Assembly: GCF_001969815.1 (NCBI RefSeq)
Contig: NZ_MRBK01000014.1
Location: 124,001 to 188,000 of the forward strand
From: Bacillus swezeyi
GTDB lineage: Bacteria > Bacillota > Bacilli > Bacillales > Bacillaceae
Direction of reading: 5' to 3'
Length of the DNA: 64,000 bases
Shown here: positions 1-7,073 of the stretch, piece by piece
How positions within the stretch are numbered: position 1 is the first letter of the stretch
Layout of the letters: every line of letters begins with the position of its first letter
Position numbers and translations under genes: made by a program
Notes under the pieces: generated by a model
The model's database searches: none
What the model saw: the letters and a program-made list of their open reading frames with translations, nothing else
What the model was told of the DNA's origin: nothing

Positions 1-824
1 GCCATTTCACTGTAAGCGAGCCAGCTTTCCCTTTCTTGGTCACAGATGAAAGGAAGAATCGTGACACGTCTCTCGATTCCCAACGTTTTTGCCTCTTTCT
101 CATATTCGCTTTTGAGGGGGCCTTCTCCGGCAATGACAAGTTCAAGATCAGGCTGCAGCATGGCGAGTTCTTTAAAAGTGCGGAGCAGTCGGAAAAATCC
201 TTTTTCCGGAACAAATCGGCCGTAAGAAAAAAGATAAGGGACGGCTTTCAGCTGTTTTTTTGCCGTTTTTGTCTTTCGGCACGGATTTGGAATGATTTGA
301 ACGTTTTCTGCGGCCTGTGAAGATTTCTCTTTTATCGCCTGCTTCATCATGCTGCTCAAAACAATCACTCGCCGGCTTTCTTTCAAAATCAAACGTTCAA
401 ACAGCATCCTGTATGGATGCGCTTTTTCGCCAGCCGCTTTTTTTCGGTCGCTTTCAAGGCCATGTATCGTCGAAATAAGCGGAAGCTGCAAGGCGTGTTT
501 AAGGTAGACGGCAGCAGGAGCCGTGACATCATCGTTTGCATGAATCAGATCAAAACGCCCTGTAAATTCGAGCACTTTTTTGATCATCTGAAAATTCATC
601 TCTGCCAAAGCATCTTCAAAAGAAGCGCAAGCCCCGAACTTAAGCGGTATCTCAATCGTTTTCCATGCCCCGTCGCTATTTTCGAAACAGCTTTCCTCAG
701 GACGCAGCGTGCAGACCGTAAACATGATATCATCCTTCAATAATTCAAGCTGGTTTTTCAGATAACGGCCTGCTCCGCTTTTCAGCGAGCACGGATTTTC
801 AAGCGACAGCACCAAAATGTTCAC
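1..824 (-). CDS. yqgM: GT4-type glycosyltransferase, C-terminus cut by window edge
   Basis: An open frame runs leftward from GTG at 824 to base 1 without a stop, about 274 codons. It opens VNILVLSLENPCSLKSGAGR, the N-terminal Rossmann start with a GxG acceptor-side loop seen in GT-B sugar transferases. It then shows STIHGLESDRK, the linker region RVIVLSSMMKQAI and the donor-domain start PYLFSYGRFVPEKGF followed by LVIAGEGPL, typical of family GT4. The EX7E nucleotide-sugar motif would lie beyond the window. The start overlaps the yqgL stop by 4 bp (GTGA), so the two genes are translationally coupled. Order next to yqgL and pst matches B. subtilis yqgM. Sugar donor and acceptor cannot be told from this part. 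Confidence 0.85.
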   Translation of the reverse strand, partial: MNILVLSLENPCSLKSGAGRYLKNQLELLKDDIMFTVCTLRPEESCFENSDGAWKTIEIPLKFGACASFEDALAEMNFQMIKKVLEFTGRFDLIHANDDVTAPAAVYLKHALQLPLISTIHGLESDRKKAAGEKAHPYRMLFERLILKESRRVIVLSSMMKQAIKEKSSQAAENVQIIPNPCRKTKTAKKQLKAVPYLFSYGRFVPEKGFFRLLRTFKELAMLQPDLELVIAGEGPLKSEYEKEAKTLGIERRVTILPFICDQERESWLAYSEM

Positions 825-1321
825 GAAGATGCAGGCCCCTTTCCTTCTTTTAGAGAATAGCCTGTATATGCGGAAAATTGATCAGTCCAGTCATGCCGTT
901 TATCTTGGATGAAAAAACGCTCATTGGATTTGACTCTGTTTTTCTTAAGATAAAAACGGTCAGAGGCGAGAGCCGTCAGCGAAATGTTCAGCGAATTATA
1001 AATCCGGTATTCCGCTTTGTAAAAAGCGTCCCCTAAGGCTGGAGAAACCGTTACTTCTCCTTTAAACGCCCCGGTATGTATGGTTCGCACTTTTGTTTGC
1101 CCGTCTTTTATACACATGAGCCAAATTTGTTTTTCTACATCTTTTATATCTTCAAACAGAACAGCTTCGGCAGCTGCAAGCGAAGCCTCTGTCAATTCCC
1201 ATGTCAGTGTCAATTCTTCATGTTCTTCCGAAAATATTTTTAAAATATCGTTAGAAAACAATACATCATTTCGAATACTATTCTGAAAAGGTTTTTTCCC
1301 GTATTTCCTTTTCACCGCCAT
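821..1321 (-). CDS. yqgL: YqgL, conserved protein of unknown function (DUF4912-like)
   Basis: A 166-residue soluble protein with a basic start (MAVKRKYGKKPFQ), ATG preceded by a GGGAGGG SD. No signal peptide, membrane segment or catalytic motif is visible. The central part, LTLTWELTEASLAAAE followed by IWLMCIKDG, resembles the Trp-rich beta-sheet core of DUF4912 proteins, a family without a known activity; that match is from memory and tentative. The C-terminus (YSLKEGKGPASS) overlaps the GTG of the glycosyltransferase by 4 bp. Synteny with yqgM-yqgL beside the pst operon supports the name. The co-transcribed transferase hints at an envelope role, which is only inference. Confidence 0.8.
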   Translation of the reverse strand: MAVKRKYGKKPFQNSIRNDVLFSNDILKIFSEEHEELTLTWELTEASLAAAEAVLFEDIKDVEKQIWLMCIKDGQTKVRTIHTGAFKGEVTVSPALGDAFYKAEYRIYNSLNISLTALASDRFYLKKNRVKSNERFFIQDKRHDWTDQFSAYTGYSLKEGKGPASS

Positions 1322-1445
1322 GCCCTCCCTGGAAACCCTTTATTTCCTATCCTATTTGAAACGTCTTCTGGGACGCAATGAAAATTAATTTTTTCGACAA
1401 AATTTTTATTTTTTTCATTAACTCCTTTTGAAGCAAGCGTTTTTA

Positions 1446-1454
1446 TGGTATAAA
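1446..1454 (+). promoter_or_regulatory. Extended -10 sigma-A promoter of yqzD-yqzC
   Basis: TGG followed by TATAAA (1449-1454) forms an extended -10 element. A poor -35 (TTTTGA) lies 17 bp upstream. It is followed by a GAAGGAG SD-like string at 1458-1464 ahead of the yqzD start codons. Confidence 0.5.
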
Positions 1455-1489
1455 AAAGAAGGAGAAAATAAGAATTGAAGGTGATGAAC

Positions 1490-1840
1490 GTGGAAGTTGC
1501 TATCATTGCGCTGATTGTTGTCAGTATTGCGCTGATCGCATTCTCATATTTTCAAAGAGAACCGATTAAAGAAGTTGAACAAGAGCTGGAAACACTTCAG
1601 CTGTCGGCCATGCAGGAAATCTATAAGCTGAAAAAGAAAATGAAGGTGCTTGAAGAAGAGCTTATCGATTCAAATGTTGTCGTCCGCAGACCAAACGTAG
1701 GAATCAGCCAGCATATCGCAAAACAGATTCTTTCAAAGTATCAAAACGGCATGTCGGTGGATGCCATCGCGAAAGCGGAGCATGTCTCTGTTGAAGATGT
1801 AAAAGCGATCATTAAAGACAACGAGAGGGTGCTTGTATGA
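1490..1840 (+). CDS. yqzD: YqzD, small membrane-anchored coiled-coil/HTH protein
   Basis: The protein has one N-terminal membrane segment (VAIIALIVVSIALIAFSYF), then a charged coiled coil (EVEQELETLQ through KKKMKVLEEELI). The C-terminus, GISQHIAKQILSKYQNGMSVDAIAKAEHVSVEDVKAII, looks like a helix-turn-helix of the resolvase/DUF2802 style. Three in-frame starts compete: TTG 1475, ATG 1484 and GTG 1490. I chose GTG 1490 (116 aa) because GAAGGTGAT at 1477-1485 is an almost ideal SD for it. TTG 1475 is the alternative, served by GGAG at 1460. The gene runs divergently from yqgL and overlaps yqzC by 4 bp (ATGA). Function is unknown. Confidence 0.75.
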   Translation: MEVAIIALIVVSIALIAFSYFQREPIKEVEQELETLQLSAMQEIYKLKKKMKVLEEELIDSNVVVRRPNVGISQHIAKQILSKYQNGMSVDAIAKAEHVSVEDVKAIIKDNERVLV

Positions 1841-2328
1841 CGAGACAAAGTGTACAGGCCTTTGCCGGAGGAATGATTTTAGCTACGGCGGTTCTTGCCG
1901 GAGCATTTTACCTGACCGACAACGGAAAAGCCGAGGCTTCAAAAGACAGTCAAAAGATCAGTGAAGCAGACGTCAAAACGTATTTGAAGGCCAACCAGCA
2001 AGTTTCGCTTAAGCGCGAAGAATATCAAGAGCTTCTGAATTATAAAGAGACCGCACTCAAGCAGGATGATGCGAAGCAAAAAGAAGAAGACAAAGAAAAA
2101 GATAAAGAAAACACCAAAAAAGATTCCAAATATAAGCTTGAAATTAAGAGCGGCATGAGCACTGCAGAGGTTGCTGACATCCTTGCAAAAGAAAAGGTGA
2201 TCTCTTCTGCTGACGACTTCAAAGATTATGTGAAAAAAACCGGAAACGAATCCAAGATCCGCGCAGGTAAATATGATTTAAAACGCGGAGACAGTTTAAA
2301 AAACATTGTCAAAACGCTGTCCAAATAA
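1837..2328 (+). CDS. yqzC: YqzC, membrane-anchored MltG/YceG-like LysM-type protein
   Basis: A 163-residue protein with an N-terminal membrane anchor (GGMILATAVLAGAFYL), a Lys/Glu-rich linker around residues 70-95, and a C-terminal module. The module has the pattern LEIKSGMSTAEVADILAKEK..F.DY...GNESKIRAGKYDLKRGDSLKNIV, which is the LysM-like first part of MltG/YceG endolytic transglycosylases. The catalytic domain with its glutamate is absent, so this is at most a peptidoglycan- or partner-binding relative. It overlaps yqzD by 4 bp and converges with pstBB. The name rests on position and length; the role is not known. Confidence 0.75.
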   Translation: MTRQSVQAFAGGMILATAVLAGAFYLTDNGKAEASKDSQKISEADVKTYLKANQQVSLKREEYQELLNYKETALKQDDAKQKEEDKEKDKENTKKDSKYKLEIKSGMSTAEVADILAKEKVISSADDFKDYVKKTGNESKIRAGKYDLKRGDSLKNIVKTLSK

Positions 2329-2330
2329 AA

Positions 2331-2361
2331 AAACAGGCTGTTCAAGTTCAGCCTGTTTTTT
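2331..2361. terminator. Bidirectional terminator, yqzC / pst operon
   Basis: AAACAGGCTG (2331-2340) pairs with CAGCCTGTTT (2349-2358) around an 8-nt loop. T-runs on both strands serve the convergent yqzC and pstBB transcripts. Confidence 0.85.
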
Positions 2362-2421
2362 TCACCTCTCATTTCCACGCACCAAGAAGCAGGCCGCCGA
2401 TCAGATCGACAGCCTGTTTTT

Positions 2422-3201
2422 TCAGCCAAAACGGCCGGTAATATAATCTTTTGTCCGATAGTCATCAGGACTTGAAAACATCTTGATCGTATCATTGCAC
2501 TCAATGAGCTCTCCCATGAGGAAAAAAGCGGTTTGATCAGAGATACGGGAGGCCTGCTGCATGTTATGAGTTACAATGGCAATCGTATACTTTTCTTTCA
2601 GCTTCAGCATAAGCTCTTCAATTTTCAAAGTGGAGACGGGATCAAGAGCAGATGTCGGCTCATCCATCAGCAATACATCCGGATTTGTCGCCAGCGCTCT
2701 TGCAATGCAGAGGCGCTGCTGCTGCCCTCCGGAAAGTCCGAGCGCCTGGGCATGGAGACGGTCTTTCACTTCATCCCACAGCGCCACATCAACCAGCGCT
2801 TTTTCCACCCTTTCATTCAGTTCTTTTTTATTTTTCAGCCCGTGAATTCTCGGTCCGTATGCGACATTATCAAAAATGGACTGCGGGAATGGATTTCCTT
2901 TTTGAAAAACCATGCCGACTTTTTTTCTTAATTCTACAAGATCGACTTTGCTGTTCAGCACATTGCTGCCGTTATAGCTGATTTGGCCGGTCATTTTGAC
3001 ATTCGGCACCATATTGATCATCAGATTCAGCGTCTTAATGAAAGTTGACTTTCCGCAGCCGGACGGTCCGATAATCGCCGTAATTTCATATTCAGGAATT
3101 GTCAGGTTAATGTTTTTTAATGCGTGATGTTCTCCGTACCATAAATTCAAATCGCTGATCCGGTATACTTCTTTTGGCTTTGCTGCCGTTAGAGCGCTCA
3201 T
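2422..3201 (-). CDS. pstBB: Phosphate ABC transporter ATP-binding protein PstBB
   Basis: A 259-residue ABC ATPase that couples ATP hydrolysis to inward phosphate transport through PstC/PstA at the cytoplasmic face. Visible motifs are Walker [10 protein letters not shown] (residues 45-53), Q-loop VFQKGNPFP, signature LSGGQQQR (156-163), Walker B VLLMDEP followed by TSALDP, and the switch histidine in [16 protein letters not shown] and [10 protein letters not shown] are typical of PstB. It is the last gene of the operon, 12 bp after pstBA. The N-terminus differs clearly from PstBA, so the two are old paralogues rather than a recent duplication. B. subtilis also carries both. Confidence 0.95.
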   Translation of the reverse strand: MSALTAAKPKEVYRISDLNLWYGEHHALKNINLTIPEYEITAIIGPSGCGKSTFIKTLNLMINMVPNVKMTGQISYNGSNVLNSKVDLVELRKKVGMVFQKGNPFPQSIFDNVAYGPRIHGLKNKKELNERVEKALVDVALWDEVKDRLHAQALGLSGGQQQRLCIARALATNPDVLLMDEPTSALDPVSTLKIEELMLKLKEKYTIAIVTHNMQQASRISDQTAFFLMGELIECNDTIKMFSSPDDYRTKDYITGRFG

Positions 3202-3213
3202 ATGCCGTCCTCC

Positions 3214-4041
3214 TTATCCAAATCTGCCGTTGATATAATCCTCCGTCTTTTTTTCTGAAGGGTTCATAAAGATTTTTTCCGTTCTGTCATATTCAATCAA
3301 ATCTCCGTTTAGGAAAAATGCAGTCTGATCTGAAATCCTTGAAGCCTGCTGCATATTATGCGTGACAATAATGATGGAATATTCCTTTTTTAAAGCGACG
3401 ATTAATTCCTCTATTTTCGAGTTTGAGATCGGATCAAGCGCAGAAGCAGGCTCATCCAGCAGGAGCACTTCAGGTTTCATGGCAAGCGTCCTTGCGATGC
3501 AGAGGCGCTGCTGCTGACCGCCTGACAGTGAAAGAGCTGACTGATGAAGGCGGTCTTTCACTTCATCCCACAGCGCGGCTTTCGTCAGGCTTTCTTCCAC
3601 GATATCATCCAGAACTGATTTCTTTCGTTCCCCGGCATACTTTAAAGCATGGGTAATGTTGTGGTAAATCGATTTTGGAAAAGGATTCGGCTTCTGAAAA
3701 ACCATACCGATTTCTCTCCGCAGATTGACAACGTTAATATTGGAATCAAGAATATTCAGTCCTTCATACAATATTGCCCCCGTCGTTTTAGCGGATGGAA
3801 TCAGATCATTCATCCGGTTGATGCTTCTCAAAAAAGTCGATTTTCCGCAGCCTGAGGGGCCGATCAGCGCCGTTACAGCCTGTTTGTCAATATTGAAAGA
3901 AATGTTGTTGACAGCCCGCTTTTCTCCATAATGAATATTTAAATTCTGCACTTCTAAAATGTGCTCTTTCGCTTCAGGAAACGGGGCAATTCCGATATTC
4001 TCACGCACGATTTCCAAAGTCGGAATTTGGACCTGAACCAT
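3214..4041 (-). CDS. pstBA: Phosphate ABC transporter ATP-binding protein PstBA
   Basis: A second PstB-type ATPase of 275 residues. Walker A is GPSGCGKST (61-69), then VFQKPNPFP, signature LSGGQQQR (172-179), Walker B VLLLDEP and [16 protein letters not shown] is the usual PstB form. It has an N-terminal extension of about 25 residues before the first beta strand ([14 protein letters not shown]), so a later start is possible, though the annotated ATG has a good AAGGAAGGG SD. It lies between pstA (23 bp) and pstBB (12 bp). It probably forms the ATPase dimer with itself or with PstBB. Confidence 0.93.
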   Translation of the reverse strand: MVQVQIPTLEIVRENIGIAPFPEAKEHILEVQNLNIHYGEKRAVNNISFNIDKQAVTALIGPSGCGKSTFLRSINRMNDLIPSAKTTGAILYEGLNILDSNINVVNLRREIGMVFQKPNPFPKSIYHNITHALKYAGERKKSVLDDIVEESLTKAALWDEVKDRLHQSALSLSGGQQQRLCIARTLAMKPEVLLLDEPASALDPISNSKIEELIVALKKEYSIIIVTHNMQQASRISDQTAFFLNGDLIEYDRTEKIFMNPSEKKTEDYINGRFG

Positions 4042-4064
4042 AAAATTTCACCCTTCCTTCTCAT

Positions 4065-4949
4065 TTATCTTCCCGTTAATTTTTTGTGAATAAAGGAGCC
4101 GAACCATCTTGCAGCCAGATTAAAGAGCAAGACGGATAAAACGAGCACTGCTGATGCACCGTTTGCAATCGCCTCTGCATCGGGAATAATGCCTTGTGTA
4201 TTAACATTCCAAATATGAACGGCAAGCGTTTCTGCCGGTCTGAAAATATTAAGCGGAGATGTTTCCGAAAATGGGTTCCAATCGCCAAAATTCAACCTCG
4301 GCGTTGTCAGGCCGGCTGTAAACAGCAATGCAGCAGCCTCGCCAAATACACGCCCTGACGCGAGAATTGCACCTGTGATGATCGACGGGACGGCACCCGG
4401 GATCAAAACGGTTTTGATCGTATGCCACTTGGATACGCCCAAAGCAAGAGAAGCTTCTTTTTGTTCCTTTGGTACGGAGCGGATTGCATCCTCAGTCACC
4501 CGCACCATCACTGGAAGGTTAAAGACTGTCAATGCCAGGGCTCCGCCGATAATGCTGTATCCCCAGCCGGTGAGATTGACGAACATCAGCATGCCGAACA
4601 TCCCCATAACAATCGAAGGAAGGGATGATAAAACTTCAATACAGATGCGGATAAAATCCGTCAGTTTATTGGTGGGTGCATATTCAGCCATATAAATGCC
4701 GCCGCCGACCCCAAGCGGAACGGTAATCAGCATTGTCAGCACTAAAATATAAAATGAGTTGAACAGCTGATCACGAATCCCTCCCCCGCTTGAAAGCGCG
4801 CTGGAGCGCGATGTGAGAAAGTCGAGGCTGATGTGTGAAACACCGCCTGTGATTATATAAGCAAACAAGCCGACAAGAATGGCCGTAATGACCGCGGCAA
4901 TCAATCCAAATACACCTGTTGCGATACGATCGGTTACTTTGCTGTTCAT
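4065..4949 (-). CDS. pstA: Phosphate ABC transporter permease PstA
   Basis: An integral membrane permease of about 294 residues starting MNSKVTDRIATG. Six hydrophobic segments are visible, and the cytoplasmic coupling motif appears as EASLALGVSKWHTIKTVLIPGAVPSI (the EAA loop of ABC importers). The chosen ATG overlaps the pstC stop by one base (TAATG) and has a GGAGG SD within pstC. An open reading extension upstream of this ATG is merely out-of-frame pstC. Together with PstC it forms the phosphate channel. Confidence 0.95.
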   Translation of the reverse strand: MNSKVTDRIATGVFGLIAAVITAILVGLFAYIITGGVSHISLDFLTSRSSALSSGGGIRDQLFNSFYILVLTMLITVPLGVGGGIYMAEYAPTNKLTDFIRICIEVLSSLPSIVMGMFGMLMFVNLTGWGYSIIGGALALTVFNLPVMVRVTEDAIRSVPKEQKEASLALGVSKWHTIKTVLIPGAVPSIITGAILASGRVFGEAAALLFTAGLTTPRLNFGDWNPFSETSPLNIFRPAETLAVHIWNVNTQGIIPDAEAIANGASAVLVLSVLLFNLAARWFGSFIHKKLTGR

Positions 4950-5878
4950 TACAGTTTCCTCCTGGATGACAGATAACGGATCAGCAGAATGAACAAGAAC
5001 GACATGAGCAACAGTACAAGTCCCATTGACCAAAGCGTATTGTTTTCCACACTTCCGTAAGTTGTATGACCCATGTTTAACGTGATAATCGTTGTCAATG
5101 TCCCTGCAGGATCCAACAAGCTCTCAAAAAGGTTCCGTGAGTTTCCGATGACCATCTGAACGGCTAAAGCCTCGCCAAATGCCCTTGCCATTCCCAGCAC
5201 GACCGCTGTAAGAAGCGATGGCAGAGCTGCCGGAATCAGAACCTTTCTAATCGTCTGCCATCTAGTCGCCCCCAAAGCATATGATCCTTCCCGCAGATTT
5301 TTCGGAAGCGACATAAGCGCATCCGTTGAAATAGAGGTGACCGTCGGCAAAATCATGACAGCGAGGACGATCGTTCCTGCCAGCAGGCTGTGCCCTGACC
5401 CGCTTGTTTTAAACTGTGAAATAAACGGCACTAATACTGTAAGGCCTATGAATCCATAAACGACGGAAGGAATGCCAACAAGCAATTCCACAACCGGCTG
5501 CAGTACTTTTCTTCCCCATGAAGGTGCGATTTCCGTCATGAAAATCGCGCCCCCGATTCCCAGCGGTGCAGCAATCAAAGATGCAAGAAGGGTCACTGCA
5601 AAAGATCCGAGTATAAACGGAAGCGCCCCGTATTGAGGGTTTTGATTCGTTGGATTCCAATCTAAACTGGTTAAGAACTCAATTGGGCTTACACCATTGG
5701 CCAGAAAAGATTGCAACCCCTTATTTCCAAGGAAGATGGTGATTGAAATCGCAGCTGCCATCATAATAAAAGCACATGAAGCAACAAGCATTCTCCCCCG
5801 GAATTCATCCATTTTACGATTTTGTTTGGAGCTGATCAGCCGCTCTTTCGCGGACAGTTTCTCTATTTTTTGAACCAT
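4949..5878 (-). CDS. pstC: Phosphate ABC transporter permease PstC
   Basis: A 309-residue membrane permease with a cytoplasmic N-terminal stretch (MVQKIEKLSAKERLISSKQNRK), then six membrane segments. The EAA-type coupling loop reads EGSYALGATRWQTIRKVLIPAALPSL. GIPSVVYGFIGL is typical of PstC. ATG is preceded by TAGGAG. It follows pstS by about 70 bp and overlaps pstA by one base, and pairs with PstA. Confidence 0.95.
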   Translation of the reverse strand: MVQKIEKLSAKERLISSKQNRKMDEFRGRMLVASCAFIMMAAAISITIFLGNKGLQSFLANGVSPIEFLTSLDWNPTNQNPQYGALPFILGSFAVTLLASLIAAPLGIGGAIFMTEIAPSWGRKVLQPVVELLVGIPSVVYGFIGLTVLVPFISQFKTSGSGHSLLAGTIVLAVMILPTVTSISTDALMSLPKNLREGSYALGATRWQTIRKVLIPAALPSLLTAVVLGMARAFGEALAVQMVIGNSRNLFESLLDPAGTLTTIITLNMGHTTYGSVENNTLWSMGLVLLLMSFLFILLIRYLSSRRKL

Positions 5879-5951
5879 TTTTTACACTCCTATAAAAACA
5901 AGTGATAATAGGGAAAGTGTCAGGAGCACACTTTCCCTGCTTCAATTTTCA

Positions 5952-6869
5952 TTATTTATCGGTTTGCTTTCCATCTGCGTCACGTTTTACTTCCATATCT
6001 GTCGCTGGAATGTAGCCCTGATCCGTAACGATGGATTTTTGAACTTCGTCACTCATCAGATAATCCAAAAATGTTTTGGCCAAACCTTCAGGCTCGCCTT
6101 TTGTATAAGAATGCTGATAAGCCCAAATCGGAAATTTGCCTTTTTGTACATTTTCAGCAGTTGGTTTCACGCCGTCAATAGACAGGGCAGTGACAGAGTC
6201 ATCTGTGATATATGAAAAAGCAAGATATCCAATGGCTCCCGGCGTTTCAGAAATTAATTTTTTCACCGTGTTGGAAGAATCCTCAGTGATTCCTTCAGCA
6301 GGTGTTTCTCCGTCAAGGGCATATTTTACAAAGGTCGCACGGGTTCCTGAAGAATCCGGACGATTGACAAGAGTGATTTGTTGATCTTTCCCGCCAAGCT
6401 CTTTCCAGTTTTTGATTTTCCCTGTGAAAACCTTTTTAAGATCATCTTGTGAAATATCATCGATGCCCACTTCAGGGTTGATGGCTGCCGCCATTCCGAC
6501 AACGGCTACTTGATGATCAGTCAGCTCTTTTGCAGGAATGCCTTCTTTTTCTTCAGCAAAGACATCGGAGTTTCCGATTTGAACGGTTCCTTCAGCCACT
6601 TGAGAAAGGCCTGTTCCAGAACCTCCAGCCTGCACTTGAATATCGGCATCTGGATTCTCATCCATAAATTTTTCAGCCGCGGCTAAGACAAGCGGCTGCA
6701 TCGCTGAAGATCCGGAAATCGTTAACGATCCTGAAGCCTTATCCTCTGTTTTATCGTTTTGTTTGCCTTCATCTGCGCTCCCGTTTGTACTACCGCTCCC
6801 ACAAGCTGCTGCGAAGACAACTAAAACGGACATGATGAACATCAGTGTGATTTTTTTAAATGGTTTCAC
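5952..6869 (-). CDS. pstS: Phosphate-binding lipoprotein PstS
   Basis: A 305-residue extracytoplasmic solute-binding lipoprotein. The signal peptide MKPFKKITLMFIMSVLVVFAAAC ends in an AAAC lipobox, with the lipidated Cys at about residue 23 followed by a GSGSTNGS linker. Phosphate-pocket motifs are ISGSSAMQPL, GGSGTGLSQV and RPDSSGTRATF, matching the PstS/PhoU-system binding fold. The start is GTG with a GGAGGATTAAGAA SD. It is first in the operon, directly behind four phased PhoP repeats, so it should be strongly induced on phosphate starvation. It captures phosphate for PstC/PstA. Confidence 0.96.
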   Translation of the reverse strand: MKPFKKITLMFIMSVLVVFAAACGSGSTNGSADEGKQNDKTEDKASGSLTISGSSAMQPLVLAAAEKFMDENPDADIQVQAGGSGTGLSQVAEGTVQIGNSDVFAEEKEGIPAKELTDHQVAVVGMAAAINPEVGIDDISQDDLKKVFTGKIKNWKELGGKDQQITLVNRPDSSGTRATFVKYALDGETPAEGITEDSSNTVKKLISETPGAIGYLAFSYITDDSVTALSIDGVKPTAENVQKGKFPIWAYQHSYTKGEPEGLAKTFLDYLMSDEVQKSIVTDQGYIPATDMEVKRDADGKQTDK

Positions 6870-6908
6870 TTCTTAATCCTCCCGCGTAAATGTGTAATTT
6901 GTCCTACG

Positions 6909-6967
6909 TGTATAGCGTAACTTTTCAGTGTTAATCTTGTTTAAATGAATTATTAAGGTTTTGTAAA
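6909..6967 (-). promoter_or_regulatory. Pho-regulated promoter: four PhoP boxes and -10
   Basis: On the minus strand four TTWAMA-type hexamers, TTTACA (6967-6962), TTAATA (6956-6951), TTTAAA (6945-6940) and TTAACA (6934-6929), recur at exact 11-bp steps. That is the hallmark of a PhoP tandem operator. A -10-like TATACA (6914-6909) follows with no separate -35, as in PhoP-activated promoters. Confidence 0.88.
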
Positions 6968-7020
6968 ATAAGCTTGATTTTTGTATAAATGGCCGCACGA
7001 AAGAAAGTAAAAGAGAGCAA

Positions 7021-7053
7021 AAAAACACCCGCATGCATGATGCGGGTGTTTTT
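7021..7053 (-). terminator. pbpA terminator
   Basis: A perfect 14-bp stem, 7021-7034 with 7040-7053, and a 5-nt loop, flanked by A/T runs. It separates pbpA from the pst promoter. Confidence 0.9.
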
Positions 7054-7073
7054 CGAAAAAAGGCACTTAAGAC

